Source of the DNA: Nitrospirota bacterium
GTDB lineage: Bacteria; Nitrospirota; Nitrospiria; Nitrospirales; Nitrospiraceae
NCBI GenBank assembly: GCA_030645475.1
Contig: JAUSMA010000065.1
Coordinates: 1 to 64,000, forward strand
Direction: 5' to 3'
DNA length: 64,000 nucleotides
Below, in pieces: positions 51,120 through 58,571 of the stretch. A program made the translations under genes and the position numbers. Numbering within the stretch: position 1 is the stretch's first letter; each line of letters starts with the position of its first letter. The notes beneath the pieces are model-generated. The model was not told where the DNA came from. It ran no database searches and saw only the letters and a list, made by a program, of their open reading frames with translations.

Positions 51120-51376
51120 AACTCTCCTTCCATTCTTGCCTTCTCCACACCGGCATAGTTCGTCGTGTGAAGGGCGTTGATTCGCTCCTTGGTCTCCTTG
51201 GTCAGATCGTAGACTGGTATCAGCAACTCCGTGGCCTTGTTTCTGAAAATGGCATAACGGGCATTAACGATCCCCATGGGAGGCGTCCACCCCGCAAACT
51301 CTCCCCTGGTGAATCGGACCGTCTTCTTGAATGGGAATACTCTCGGGTCAACGCTGTTGTAGGTGTATTTGGCCAT
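51107..51376 (-). CDS. Small hypothetical protein, 89 aa
   Basis: The start is taken at ATG 51376 (MAKYTYNSVDPRVFPFKKTV) because GGGAAGGAG lies six bases before it; the frame is open to 51418, but that would place the start on top of the promoter. Beta-rich with RFTRGEFAGW. It is the first gene under promoter A. Function unknown. Confidence 0.55.
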   Translation of the reverse strand: MAKYTYNSVDPRVFPFKKTVRFTRGEFAGWTPPMGIVNARYAIFRNKATELLIPVYDLTKETKERINALHTTNYAGVEKARMEGELWVN

Positions 51377-51424
51377 GTTCATCTCCTTCCCTTTCTCTCT
51401 CTTGGTCTCTCTCATCACACTCTC

Positions 51425-51453
51425 TAGATAGCACTATATAGAGAGTGTGTCAA
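51425..51453 (-). promoter_or_regulatory. Minus-strand promoter A
   Basis: TTGACA (51448-51453), 17 bases, TATCTA (51425-51430), a good sigma-70-type promoter for the genes from 51376 down. The spacer and -10 contain CTCTCTATATAG and CTATCTAGAGAG, imperfect dyads like those in promoters B and C. Confidence 0.7.
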
Positions 51454-51470
51454 GGTGGCCTGTCAAATAA

Positions 51471-51665
51471 TTATGCCCTCACCAGTGCCACATAGAACGG
51501 TCGCCCCATGCCCCTATAGATGTACCATCGTTCAGGCATCATCTTGACCTTCGTGTCGGCTTGCGTTCGGTTTGCATACCTGATGGGGCACAGCTCTCCC
51601 TTGTAGAGTTTGGCCAATACGGCAACACCGTTTCTCAGTGTCACAGTGGGGTGATCGGTCGTCAT
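51471..51665 (-). CDS. Small hypothetical protein, 64 aa
   Basis: MTTDHPTVTLRNGVAVLAKL and a C-terminal ERWYIYRGMGRPFYVALVRA. Beta-rich. It overlaps the start region of its upstream neighbour by four bases. No family recognised. Confidence 0.5.
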   Translation of the reverse strand: MTTDHPTVTLRNGVAVLAKLYKGELCPIRYANRTQADTKVKMMPERWYIYRGMGRPFYVALVRA

Positions 51666-51865
51666 GGTTTCGTTCCCTTCTTTCGCAGCTCAAAGCTGGC
51701 ATTACCGTGAATCCTGAACGTATAGGTCCCATCTCGATTCTCGACGGCGTAGCCCGTCTTAGTTTTGAAATCTGACGGATAGAAGGTGATGGTCCCTTCA
51801 TAGAAGGTGTTGTCGTCCGTCTTGATCCTGGCCCGCATCCAGTCCGTGTGTCCGTTGTCGTCCAT
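51662..51865 (-). CDS. Small hypothetical protein, 67 aa (5' end possibly frameshifted)
   Basis: MDDNGHTDWMRARIKTDDNT and FYEGTITFYPSDF, a beta-type small protein. The same frame upstream reads FERFDETPCEARCTFAFTDG without a start codon, while ATG 51941 with GGGAGG upstream begins in another frame. A one-base insertion between them would explain this, so the gene may originally have been about 92 codons long. Confidence 0.5.
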   Translation of the reverse strand: MDDNGHTDWMRARIKTDDNTFYEGTITFYPSDFKTKTGYAVENRDGTYTFRIHGNASFELRKKGTKP

Positions 51866-52007
51866 CGGGAATCCGTCCGTGAATGCGAAGGTGCATCGCG
51901 CCTCACAGGGCGTCTCGTCGAACCGTTCGAATCATATTCATCGCGTCCTCCCTCAGTTATCATCTCGGTTAGCGATCCGGTGAGCCAATTGCGCTCGAAG
52001 TTCTGCA

Positions 52008-52196
52008 CTAGCGTCCCTCCCTGCCGGGGATACCTGGAAGATAGGGGTCGCAAAGGTCAGACAAATGCGCCTCGGACTCACAGGCGGAGCCGCCCGCATG
52101 CCAGATGGCGTAGAGGGCAGCAGTGAGGAGGATCAGGCTGAGCGCCAGCATGATCCATTTCCACCAGCGAGGGATGGTGAGGGGGTGGGTGTTCAT
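52008..52196 (-). CDS. Small membrane protein, 62 aa
   Basis: Residues 12-32 (WKWIMLALSLILLTAALYAI) are hydrophobic, followed by a Cys-containing tail. AGGGAGGG precedes ATG 52196. Function unknown. Confidence 0.5.
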   Translation of the reverse strand: MNTHPLTIPRWWKWIMLALSLILLTAALYAIWHAGGSACESEAHLSDLCDPYLPGIPGREGR

Positions 52197-52198
52197 GT

Positions 52199-52366
52199 CT
52201 AGGCCCTCCCTTCGGCGTTGGCGATGGACTTTTCTAGCCGTGTAATGGCCGATTCAAACGCTTTCCGCTCGGCGTCCCGTTCAGGGGTGTGCCCTGTGCC
52301 ATAGATCGCCCGCCATTCCTCATAGTCATACTTCGTAGATTCCAGCAACTTCTCCAAGTTGGTCAT
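52199..52366 (-). CDS. Small helical hypothetical protein, 55 aa
   Basis: MTNLEKLLESTKYDYEEWRA, then a charged helix. Overlooked easily because it is short; it fits a tight minus-strand row. No family recognised. Confidence 0.45.
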   Translation of the reverse strand: MTNLEKLLESTKYDYEEWRAIYGTGHTPERDAERKAFESAITRLEKSIANAEGRA

Positions 52367-52369
52367 GGT

Positions 52370-52576
52370 CTAGCCCATCCCTTCGACGTTGTCTCGCGTT
52401 TCGTGCTTCCAAAGAGAGGCGCGGCCCTCCTCGCCTTCAGAATCATCAGGTACGATGAGCACATCTTCAGGGACTATGGATGGTGAGGTGTGCTCGCGGA
52501 GCCAGCTCACCAGCAGGTCCGCAATCTCGATGGCTTTGGCTTCTGTTCTCACATCTACACGTACATGATAGCCCAT
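52370..52576 (-). CDS. Small hypothetical protein, 68 aa
   Basis: MGYHVRVDVRTEAKAIEIAD, LLVSWLREHTSP and a C-terminal acidic part. AAGGGAGG precedes ATG 52576. It looks like an alpha/beta fold. First clear gene under promoter B. Function unknown. Confidence 0.55.
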   Translation of the reverse strand: MGYHVRVDVRTEAKAIEIADLLVSWLREHTSPSIVPEDVLIVPDDSEGEEGRASLWKHETRDNVEGMG

Positions 52577-52579
52577 GAT

Positions 52580-52657
52580 TTATGCCTCCCTTTGGCTGGT
52601 GATGGTGTCCGCTTCATCCTCGATGGGGGAAAGATCCACTCCAATAGAGGAGGTCAT
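52580..52657 (-). CDS. Micro-ORF, 25 aa (doubtful)
   Basis: MTSSIGVDLSPIEDEADTIT plus five residues, ending just before the 52576 start. No ribosome-binding site is clear; ATG 52670 has one, but its own frame stops after 18 codons. May be a leader or nothing. Confidence 0.2.
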   Translation of the reverse strand: MTSSIGVDLSPIEDEADTITSQREA

Positions 52658-52724
52658 CTGTTGTGTTCATGATTGAGTTCCCTTCTTTCTTTGTCTGGCA
52701 CCACGTGTTCTCGTAGCATCTATT

Positions 52725-52753
52725 CACATAGCACTATCATAATAGACAGTCAA
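52725..52753 (-). promoter_or_regulatory. Minus-strand promoter B
   Basis: TTGACT (52748-52753), 17 bases, TATGTG (52725-52730). The spacer holds GTCTATTATGATAGTG, an imperfect dyad of the same type as in A and C. Divergent from promoter C, 28 bases away. Confidence 0.55.
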
Positions 52754-52781
52754 GGGCCTGGAGAATAAAATCCTGGCAGCC

Positions 52782-52809
52782 TTGACATCTATTGCAATAG
52801 TACTATATA
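52782..52809 (+). promoter_or_regulatory. Plus-strand promoter C
   Basis: TTGACA (52782-52787), 16 bases, TATATA (52804-52809). The spacer includes TCTATTGCAATAG, and CTATATAGATAG covers the -10. It would drive 52878 onward. The shared dyads in A, B and C suggest one regulator. Confidence 0.65.
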
Positions 52810-52877
52810 GATAGTTGCATGATGGATGGACATGGGCAAGGGGACGGAAACGGTGGGGCAAGAAAGGAGGGCGGCAC

Positions 52878-52958
52878 ATGATCATGATGTACGTGTTGGC
52901 GATATTGATTCGATGGTTTGCGATTGACCCTTATAAAGGATTGGAGGTGACGGCATGA
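52878..52958 (+). CDS. Micro-ORF, 26 aa, hydrophobic
   Basis: MIMMYVLAILIRWFAIDPYK, with AAAGGAGGG nine bases upstream, and ATGA overlap with the next gene. It could be a tiny membrane peptide or a coupling leader. Confidence 0.4.
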   Translation: MIMMYVLAILIRWFAIDPYKGLEVTA

Positions 52959-53068
52959 GAACGATTGTGAAGTGGGTGGCGATTGGGATTGGGGTTGCAG
53001 TCGTGGTCGCGTTCTTGCTGTTCGCGTTCGCGGTCGTGGCTATGTATTGCTGTGTTCCGCTTGAATAG
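52955..53068 (+). CDS. Small membrane protein, 37 aa
   Basis: MRTIVKWVAIGIGVAVVVAF and a further hydrophobic run. GGAGGTGACGGC precedes ATG 52955. Similar in size and make-up to the next gene. Function unknown. Confidence 0.5.
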   Translation: MRTIVKWVAIGIGVAVVVAFLLFAFAVVAMYCCVPLE

Positions 53069-53071
53069 GAG

Positions 53072-53200
53072 ATGGCCATGTCAATGAAACATGCCAAATT
53101 CCTCGTCGTTGCAGTCGTGGTCGTGGCGATAGCGGTCTGTCTCGGGCTGGTGGGCCTTGCGATCAGATCGGTGTATGTCTTTTTTCAAGGAGGATTCTAG
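53072..53200 (+). CDS. Small membrane protein, 42 aa
   Basis: Basic N-terminus (MAMSMKHAK), then FLVVAVVVVAIAVCLGLVGL. AGGAGATGGCC region precedes it. Together with the 37-aa gene before it, a tandem pair of single-pass membrane peptides, as often found among phage superinfection or lysis-control genes; role not shown. Confidence 0.5.
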   Translation: MAMSMKHAKFLVVAVVVVAIAVCLGLVGLAIRSVYVFFQGGF

Positions 53201-53226
53201 CGATGCACACAACATGAAGGGGAGCC

Positions 53227-53646
53227 ATGGGGGTGACAACACCTGCGACAAAACTCGAAGCAGCGACTGCCACCCATGCGTTGAACGGATTTATCGGCAC
53301 ACGCCAACTACAAGCCCTTGATCAACTGTGCAGAGGAGAAGAAAGACAATTCTTCTTCGACATGCTGAAGGGTCTTGCCCAGCGAGTCTGTGCAATGCCA
53401 ACAGTCTATGAGCAAGATGGCAAAGGCGAACACGCCATGGTCTACCTGCACTATTTCGTCGGCAATCAAGACTGGTACATCATGGAGAAGGATGCAGAGC
53501 CGATCCAACATCAGGCTTTTGGATTGGCTGACTTGAGCTATGGAGGAGAGCTCGGGTACATCAGTATTCATGAGCTTATCACCTACAATATCGAACTCGA
53601 TTTATACTGGGAACCGAAGACACTCGAAGCCGTGAAGACGAAATGA
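53227..53646 (+). CDS. DUF2958 family protein
   Basis: A 139-residue protein with NQDWYIMEKDAEP, HQAFGLADLSYGGELGYISI and a C-terminal LDLYWEPKTL, the family's conserved blocks. DUF2958 proteins occur on phages, plasmids and conjugative elements with unknown role. AAGGGGAGCC precedes ATG 53227. Confidence 0.8.
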   Translation: MGVTTPATKLEAATATHALNGFIGTRQLQALDQLCRGEERQFFFDMLKGLAQRVCAMPTVYEQDGKGEHAMVYLHYFVGNQDWYIMEKDAEPIQHQAFGLADLSYGGELGYISIHELITYNIELDLYWEPKTLEAVKTK

Positions 53647-53675
53647 GCGCAATAACCATGCAGAATACAGCGGGA

Positions 53676-54164
53676 TTATCGTTGCATCGCAGACGAAGGA
53701 TGCGAGTAGACCCGCGCACCCTGGACCATCGTGAAGGTACACGCCGGTGTTCGATACCGCTGCACCATATCGTAGCCATCACAGGTGTAACGACGGCCCC
53801 TCTCGGTCTGTTCGAACGGCAGCGGTGACGACGACCATGTGACCGGAAGGTAGTCGTTCACCGTGGCTTCCCTCGTTGCGAGTGTCACGCTGGATCCGCC
53901 CATCGCATCACCCATAGACCAGAAAAACGCAACGGTGGAGCGTACGAACAACACGACGGTATTCTTCGGGAAGGACAGCACGTCATCCGCCCATTCAAGG
54001 AACGTCGATTCTTTCGCATCCTCATCAGGATCCTCCGTCATATCTTCAAGCATCACGGCTGTCGACACGCCGGCCTGGATGGGTGATAGTGGCGTGCATC
54101 CAGGCATGATGGTCATGACCATAAGATAGAGGATTGAATAGATCGTTGAGCGCATGCTGATCAT
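53676..54164 (-). CDS. Putative lipoprotein, 162 aa
   Basis: Starts MISMRSTIYSILYLMVMTIM, followed by PGC as a weak lipobox (Cys 23). A later hydrophobic part (TVVLFVRSTVAFFWSMGDAM) and DGYDMVQRYRTPACTF follow. It overlaps the next gene upstream by four bases. A surface role such as superinfection exclusion is only a guess. The start at 54164 is chosen over the longer frame. Confidence 0.5.
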   Translation of the reverse strand: MISMRSTIYSILYLMVMTIMPGCTPLSPIQAGVSTAVMLEDMTEDPDEDAKESTFLEWADDVLSFPKNTVVLFVRSTVAFFWSMGDAMGGSSVTLATREATVNDYLPVTWSSSPLPFEQTERGRRYTCDGYDMVQRYRTPACTFTMVQGARVYSHPSSAMQR

Positions 54165-54685
54165 GGATGTTTCGACGATTGCAGGATTAACGCCTGCCGT
54201 GTGAGCCGATCCCGCACTTCCGGTCGGTCGAGACATTCGATCTCAGACACGGAAGGGACGGACCTATTGATACCTGACGGGACAGTGCGGACAGACGTAG
54301 ATCCCATGATGCGGCCAACACAGAAAACCAATGATGGGAGCGTTGGCGCATTAGGCCAGAAGATGATCTGGGTCGTTTGCACTGGCCAGGTTCCTGGCAC
54401 GTTGATTGAGATGTGATATGCCGTTGCCATCTTCCCTCGCACAGTCACATGCTCAACGTCTACTAGCTGTCCAGCAATCAGCACCTTCTTGTTAATCATG
54501 GTTACAGGATCGTGCAACATCTCTCTGACCACGTTCGCGTCTTTCACATCCGCATCCAGGTGATGTTGTTGCATGAATAGCTTCATGAGTGTTGAGTATG
54601 GGACATCCTCCGCCATGGCTGCGCCTGGCATTATCGCTAGCATCACGAGCATTGCTCTGACATAGAACCGCGTGGACTGGTACAT
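54161..54685 (-). CDS. Putative secreted protein, 174 aa
   Basis: Signal-type N-terminus (VRAMLVMLAIMPGAAMAEDV) with an Ala-Met-Ala cleavage site, then a small periplasmic-type domain (VLIAGQLVDVEHVTVRGKMA) that resembles OB-fold nucleotide-free domains, but this is uncertain. It forms a pair with the lipoprotein gene. Confidence 0.5.
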   Translation of the reverse strand: MYQSTRFYVRAMLVMLAIMPGAAMAEDVPYSTLMKLFMQQHHLDADVKDANVVREMLHDPVTMINKKVLIAGQLVDVEHVTVRGKMATAYHISINVPGTWPVQTTQIIFWPNAPTLPSLVFCVGRIMGSTSVRTVPSGINRSVPSVSEIECLDRPEVRDRLTRQALILQSSKHP

Positions 54686-54715
54686 GCTTCTCTCCTGCCA
54701 CAGAGCATACCAACC

Positions 54716-54735
54716 GGTTGATTAGTCGATCAACC
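54716..54735. promoter_or_regulatory. Inverted repeat upstream of the secreted-protein pair
   Basis: GGTTGAT and ATCAACC arms separated by six bases, in the gap between divergent genes at 54685 (minus) and 54804 (plus). AACCGGTT overlaps the left arm. Another perfect repeat follows at 54758-54776: TCTCTCT, five bases, AGAGAGA. Either could be an operator or an attenuator. Confidence 0.4.
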
Positions 54736-54803
54736 ATATTCTCGCTTGTCTCTGTATTCTCTCTATTCCAGAGAGAGCCAAAAACGCATGGTATGACAGA
54801 CCT

Positions 54804-55736
54804 GTGAATCCTACGGTATCTGAAAACATCAGCGTGACGGCCCCGTTTTGGAAGGCCACTCCTCATGTCGAAGGAGGCAAGCGATGGGTCTATTGTGAGC
54901 CAAGCAACGAGGCGACCGACCTCGATAATGAGCGGATGTTGCGCCAAGCGTTGATGGACTCCGCGGACTACTTCTTGTCTAAGGGCAATCTGGACATTGA
55001 GCATCTTACCTTGCTCGGTCAACAGAAGGGCATCCAGAATCCTCGCAAATATGAGATTGGGTTTCCCGTCGAAGTAAAGTTTGATGAGGGGCGCACCTTC
55101 GTCAAAGGTGAGATCTATCAAGGCACAGGCGAAGAACTCGAACAAGCCAATTTCTTTTGGAAATCCATCACTGAATTTGTACCGTCGATGCGCTGGTTTC
55201 CCAGTGTCGGTGGGCATATTCGGGATACGGGCATGATCCACCCCAAGGGCGCGCCCTCACCGGTGAAGGCCATCAAAAAAGTCTATTGGAACAACATCGG
55301 GTTTGCGCGTGAGCCCGTCAATCCAACGGTACCCGGCGTGTCCGTGATGGCTATGGGAGCTTTTGCAAAATGCTGGATCGGTGCCGGGTCCACGCTTGAA
55401 TACACCCCTATCCTCAAAACCATTCAGGCGGGGTATGGCACGAGCTTACCTGATCTGACTGGCGGTGGTGCGTTGCGAAAAGAATCGATGCAGGGACTGG
55501 CCAGCTACTCATCGGTCGCCGACAAGCTGGTATCGGCCATGAAGTCTGGGCGCGTCAAGTCGAGCACGTCTCGCTTGACCCCGCAAGATCTCGTCGAGCA
55601 TTTAATGCAGGAAGAGCAGATGTCTCACGTAGAAGCCGTCGCGGCGGTGCGGCAACTCTTGTCGCATGTGGCTTCAACACGGGCCGCACGGACACTTACA
55701 CACCAGTCAGTTAGAAAGGAGTCTGTCCATGTCTAA
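54804..55736 (+). CDS. Prohead maturation protease
   Basis: A 310-residue protein starting at GTG 54804. DLDNERMLRQALMDSADYFL, GNLDIEHLTLLGQQKG and KSITEFVPSMRWFP match phage capsid-maturation proteases; H in DIEHL and S in FWKSITEF are candidate catalytic residues. At about 204-232 it carries AGYGTSLPDLTGGGALRKES, which is also in the capsid protein. It lies before a scaffold-like gene and the capsid gene, as expected. It would cut scaffold and capsid during maturation. Confidence 0.72.
   Translation: MNPTVSENISVTAPFWKATPHVEGGKRWVYCEPSNEATDLDNERMLRQALMDSADYFLSKGNLDIEHLTLLGQQKGIQNPRKYEIGFPVEVKFDEGRTFVKGEIYQGTGEELEQANFFWKSITEFVPSMRWFPSVGGHIRDTGMIHPKGAPSPVKAIKKVYWNNIGFAREPVNPTVPGVSVMAMGAFAKCWIGAGSTLEYTPILKTIQAGYGTSLPDLTGGGALRKESMQGLASYSSVADKLVSAMKSGRVKSSTSRLTPQDLVEHLMQEEQMSHVEAVAAVRQLLSHVASTRAARTLTHQSVRKESVHV
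55694..55711 (+). promoter_or_regulatory. Palindromic operator site 8
   Basis: ACTTAC-ACACCA-GTCAGT inside the last codons of the protease gene. It ends 17 bases before ATG 55729. Same spacer class as sites 1 and 2. Confidence 0.5.
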
Positions 55737-56511
55737 GCAGCACTTGTTTGCAAAGTCCACTTCCGCGGCTGTGGCGGAGGCTGAGACCGGCGAAGAGTTG
55801 TTGGGAGAATTTACCGAATCCATGAAGGAATTGGATGCCTTCGTGAAGGCGAATGCCGAGAGCGCACCAATCGTTTCTAAGAGGAAACAGTTCGTGAAAG
55901 AGGAAGAGGACGAAGACGACCAGGCCGGTGAAAAGCCGCATGACGAGGATGAGAGCGATGTCATGGGCAAAGCTCAGGAGCGCAATCTTGAGATGAACAC
56001 GAACGGACAGACCAGCAAGAAAAAGATTGTGCATGCCAAGACCATGGCGAAGTCCGTTGAGACGGACGAGGACGACTCGTCACAGACCTACGACGGCGAA
56101 AAAGTCATTGCTGGATTCCAGGAGAGCCTGAACAAGGTGGCCAAGAGCGTGTCTATGATGATGCGTCGGATGGACGAGATGCAGGCGGAGAACGCTAGCC
56201 TCACCGTCATGCTGGCGAAGGCCATCAAGATCGAGGGCACGCTCATTAAGGCAGTGGCGGGAGAAATCAGCCAGATCGGCAATACGGGCCGTCCGCGCAA
56301 GAGCACCTTGGCGATCTTCGAAAAATCAGCCTCGGGCTCAGTGACCAAAGATGAGAGGCCGGCGTTCGATGGGGCAGACTTCCTGAACAAGGCGGTGGCG
56401 GCATCCGCTGCCGGTCGTATTTCTCCGGTCCAGGTGGGCGAGATCCGGCAAATGCTGACCATGAATCAGTCATTGCCTGAGCAATTGGTGAAGCAGGTCG
56501 AAGGCAAGTAA
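55729..56511 (+). CDS. Scaffold-like capsid assembly protein, 260 aa
   Basis: MSKQHLFAKSTSAAVAEAET, an acidic middle (KEEEDEDDQAGEKPHDEDES) and a helical C-terminal half with LNKVAKSVSMMMRRMDEMQA. High charge, helicity and place between protease and capsid gene suggest a scaffold. GAAAGGAG precedes ATG 55729. It would shape the prohead and then be removed. Confidence 0.6.
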   Translation: MSKQHLFAKSTSAAVAEAETGEELLGEFTESMKELDAFVKANAESAPIVSKRKQFVKEEEDEDDQAGEKPHDEDESDVMGKAQERNLEMNTNGQTSKKKIVHAKTMAKSVETDEDDSSQTYDGEKVIAGFQESLNKVAKSVSMMMRRMDEMQAENASLTVMLAKAIKIEGTLIKAVAGEISQIGNTGRPRKSTLAIFEKSASGSVTKDERPAFDGADFLNKAVAASAAGRISPVQVGEIRQMLTMNQSLPEQLVKQVEGK

Positions 56512-56522
56512 GAGAAGAAAAA

Positions 56523-56577
56523 GGTGGGCCTAGCCTGATCAGCGAAACAGCCGGCGTCCCTCCGGCCCAGGCCCACC
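56523..56577 (+). terminator. Hairpin before the capsid gene
   Basis: GGTGGGCCT (56523-56531) pairs with AGGCCCACC (56569-56577). An inner GCCGG/CCGGC stem lies in the loop. It sits between the scaffold stop and the capsid start. No T-run; may adjust read-through into the highly expressed capsid gene or stabilise its mRNA. Confidence 0.45.
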
Positions 56578-56634
56578 CTCCTTTGAGAGAGGGACTTACC
56601 GCACGCGGGGAGGTGCCAATGAGGAGCTTTAGAT

Positions 56635-58107
56635 ATGTACGGACAACAAGCCACGTTCGGCATTGGCACCCCCAATGTGCCGGGTATGCAGGGTTCCGAG
56701 TGGGACGCATTCATGAAAGCCATTACCGCGGGGTATGGCACCGATCTCTCCACCTTGAGCGGCGGTGGCGCACTCCGTATCGAGTCGTTGGAATCGACGC
56801 TCATGGCGGTTGTGCAGACCATGAAGGATTTTGCTCTCTTCAACAAGCTGGGCAAAACTCCGGCCACCGCCACGGTCGACGAGTGGATGGAAATGTCGAA
56901 CGTCGGGCATCGTCTGGGTGGTGCGTTCAATACCGAATTGGGCGCGATTCAGGCCCAGAGCGGGACCTACAACCGGCGTGTGGCGTTCGTCAAGTATTTG
57001 ATGACGCGGAGGTCCGTGTCGTTCGTGCAGAACGTGCAGCAGAGCTTGATCAGCGCCAAGGCCCAGGAAGAGGTCAACGGAACACTGGAACTGTTGTCCT
57101 CGGCAGAATGGGCCTGCTTCGGCGGTGACTCGTCCGTGGTGCCGGCTGAGTTCGATGGCTTGCAGAAAGCGATCGAAGGGGCTGGCAGTGTCGAGAACAT
57201 CATTGACCTCGGCGGGACCGCACTGGACACCACAGGGTTTCAGGCCGTGTTGAATGCCGCGCAGGTCATTCGCAAGCGCGGGCACTTCGGTCGACCGACC
57301 GATTTGTATACGTCAGTAGCCGCGCAGACCGATCTCGATCAGGGATTGGACCCCGCGTTCCGTGTGCCGCTGAATGCGGTCCCCAACGGCGGGATTTCGC
57401 TGGGAAGTCCGGTGATTGGTGTGCGCACCTCCTTCGGTGATGTCGCCACGAATCCGGACATTTTCCTGGAGGAAAGCAAGAGTCCTGATGAAACCTTGAC
57501 GCCTTCCATTGCCACGGCAACAAACCCGACTCCGCCCGTGAGCATGACGGCTGCGGTCAATACTGACGCCGCCAGCAAGTTCACCGCCGCCAATGCCGGC
57601 AACTACTACTACCGCGTGGCCTCCATCAGCAACGTGGGAGAATCCACGACTGTGCTCGTGGGGTCAGGACCGATTGCCGTGGCGGCTGGTCAGTCCGTGA
57701 CGCTCACCATTACGCGCTCCGGGGCGATCGATGAGACCGGCTACATCATCTTCCGTGGTCGACTCAACGGCACCAATGCCGCGGCGGATATGCGCGCGAT
57801 GCGTCGGATTGCCTACTCGGGATCGGCCACCTCCACCTATGTGGATCAGAACCGAGACATTCCGGGAACCTCCAAGGGATTCGTGCTCAACATGGACCCC
57901 TCCTACAACGCGATCAGCATTCGGCAATTGCTACCGATGACGCGCTTCCAACTGTACCCCACTCAGATCGCGGAAGATCCGTGGGCACAGTTGCTCTTCG
58001 TGTACCTCAGAGTCACCAAGGCGCTGCAGCACGTCATGATCAAGAACATCCTGCCGAATACGGCGGCTGCCAAGTGGCATCCATTCGGCGCGAACAACGG
58101 CGGATAA
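56635..58107 (+). CDS. Major capsid protein
   Basis: A 490-residue protein. The N-terminus holds the shared segment AITAGYGTDLSTLSGGGALR (about residues 29-48). NRRVAFVKYLMTRRSVSF and QEEVNGTLELLSSAEWACFG fit an HK97-type capsid; a beta-sandwich insert (about 300-400, AANAGNYYYRVASISNVGES) looks Ig- or Fn3-like and may decorate the surface. The C-terminus has QLLFVYLRVTKALQH. The gene follows protease and scaffold. Confidence 0.78.
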   Translation: MYGQQATFGIGTPNVPGMQGSEWDAFMKAITAGYGTDLSTLSGGGALRIESLESTLMAVVQTMKDFALFNKLGKTPATATVDEWMEMSNVGHRLGGAFNTELGAIQAQSGTYNRRVAFVKYLMTRRSVSFVQNVQQSLISAKAQEEVNGTLELLSSAEWACFGGDSSVVPAEFDGLQKAIEGAGSVENIIDLGGTALDTTGFQAVLNAAQVIRKRGHFGRPTDLYTSVAAQTDLDQGLDPAFRVPLNAVPNGGISLGSPVIGVRTSFGDVATNPDIFLEESKSPDETLTPSIATATNPTPPVSMTAAVNTDAASKFTAANAGNYYYRVASISNVGESTTVLVGSGPIAVAAGQSVTLTITRSGAIDETGYIIFRGRLNGTNAAADMRAMRRIAYSGSATSTYVDQNRDIPGTSKGFVLNMDPSYNAISIRQLLPMTRFQLYPTQIAEDPWAQLLFVYLRVTKALQHVMIKNILPNTAAAKWHPFGANNGG

Positions 58108-58134
58108 GTCCGTTGAGTGGAGTGGGTAGGGACT

Positions 58135-58164
58135 ATATGCGGGAGCTCGAACGCTCCCGCATAT
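58135..58164 (+). terminator. Hairpin after the capsid gene
   Basis: ATATGCGGGAGC (58135-58146) and GCTCCCGCATAT (58153-58164) form a perfect 12-bp stem with a 6-nt loop, 28 bases after the capsid stop. No T-run. It could stop part of the transcripts or protect the 3' end of the capsid mRNA. Confidence 0.6.
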
Positions 58165-58192
58165 CACAGGGAACCGCATAGGGAGACACGTT

Positions 58193-58525
58193 ATGAAACG
58201 AGTGCTGTGTACTATTCCGAACTGCCCGGACACCATTATGGGCGTGAAATATACCCCAATCGCGGGAGGCATGCTGTCCGATCCGTTGCCAAACGAGGAA
58301 GCGGATCGTCTCTGCACGATTAACGGCTATGAGTCGTATATCAATGTCGAGGATGCGAAGGCCTTAGCGGAAGAAGCCTCACAGAAGGCCGTTGATGCCA
58401 TGCGTGACGCCGATGAGGCAGCCAAGGTCGCTGCGGATCTGCAAGCACAAGAAGAGACCAAAAACGCTGCGTTAAAGGACGGACAGGGCGGCAAGGACGA
58501 GAAGAAGGGTAAGGGATCGAAGTAA
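58193..58525 (+). CDS. Hypothetical protein with Cys-rich start and charged helix, 110 aa
   Basis: MKRVLCTIPNCPDTIMGVKY, then an Ala/Glu/Lys helix (EEASQKAVDAMRDADEAAKV) and a basic tail. GGGAGACACG precedes ATG 58193. Small structural or assembly role possible. Confidence 0.45.
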   Translation: MKRVLCTIPNCPDTIMGVKYTPIAGGMLSDPLPNEEADRLCTINGYESYINVEDAKALAEEASQKAVDAMRDADEAAKVAADLQAQEETKNAALKDGQGGKDEKKGKGSK

Positions 58526-58571
58526 CCAAGCTATACGCGCACGTCGAACGTGCTGATCGGGAGGAAACATC

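Noticed and set aside
54804..55736. Separate structural gene because of the AGYGT capsid-like segment in the protease
   Set aside because: The frame is continuous, the N-terminal part fits a maturation protease, and no start codon with a ribosome-binding site precedes the segment.
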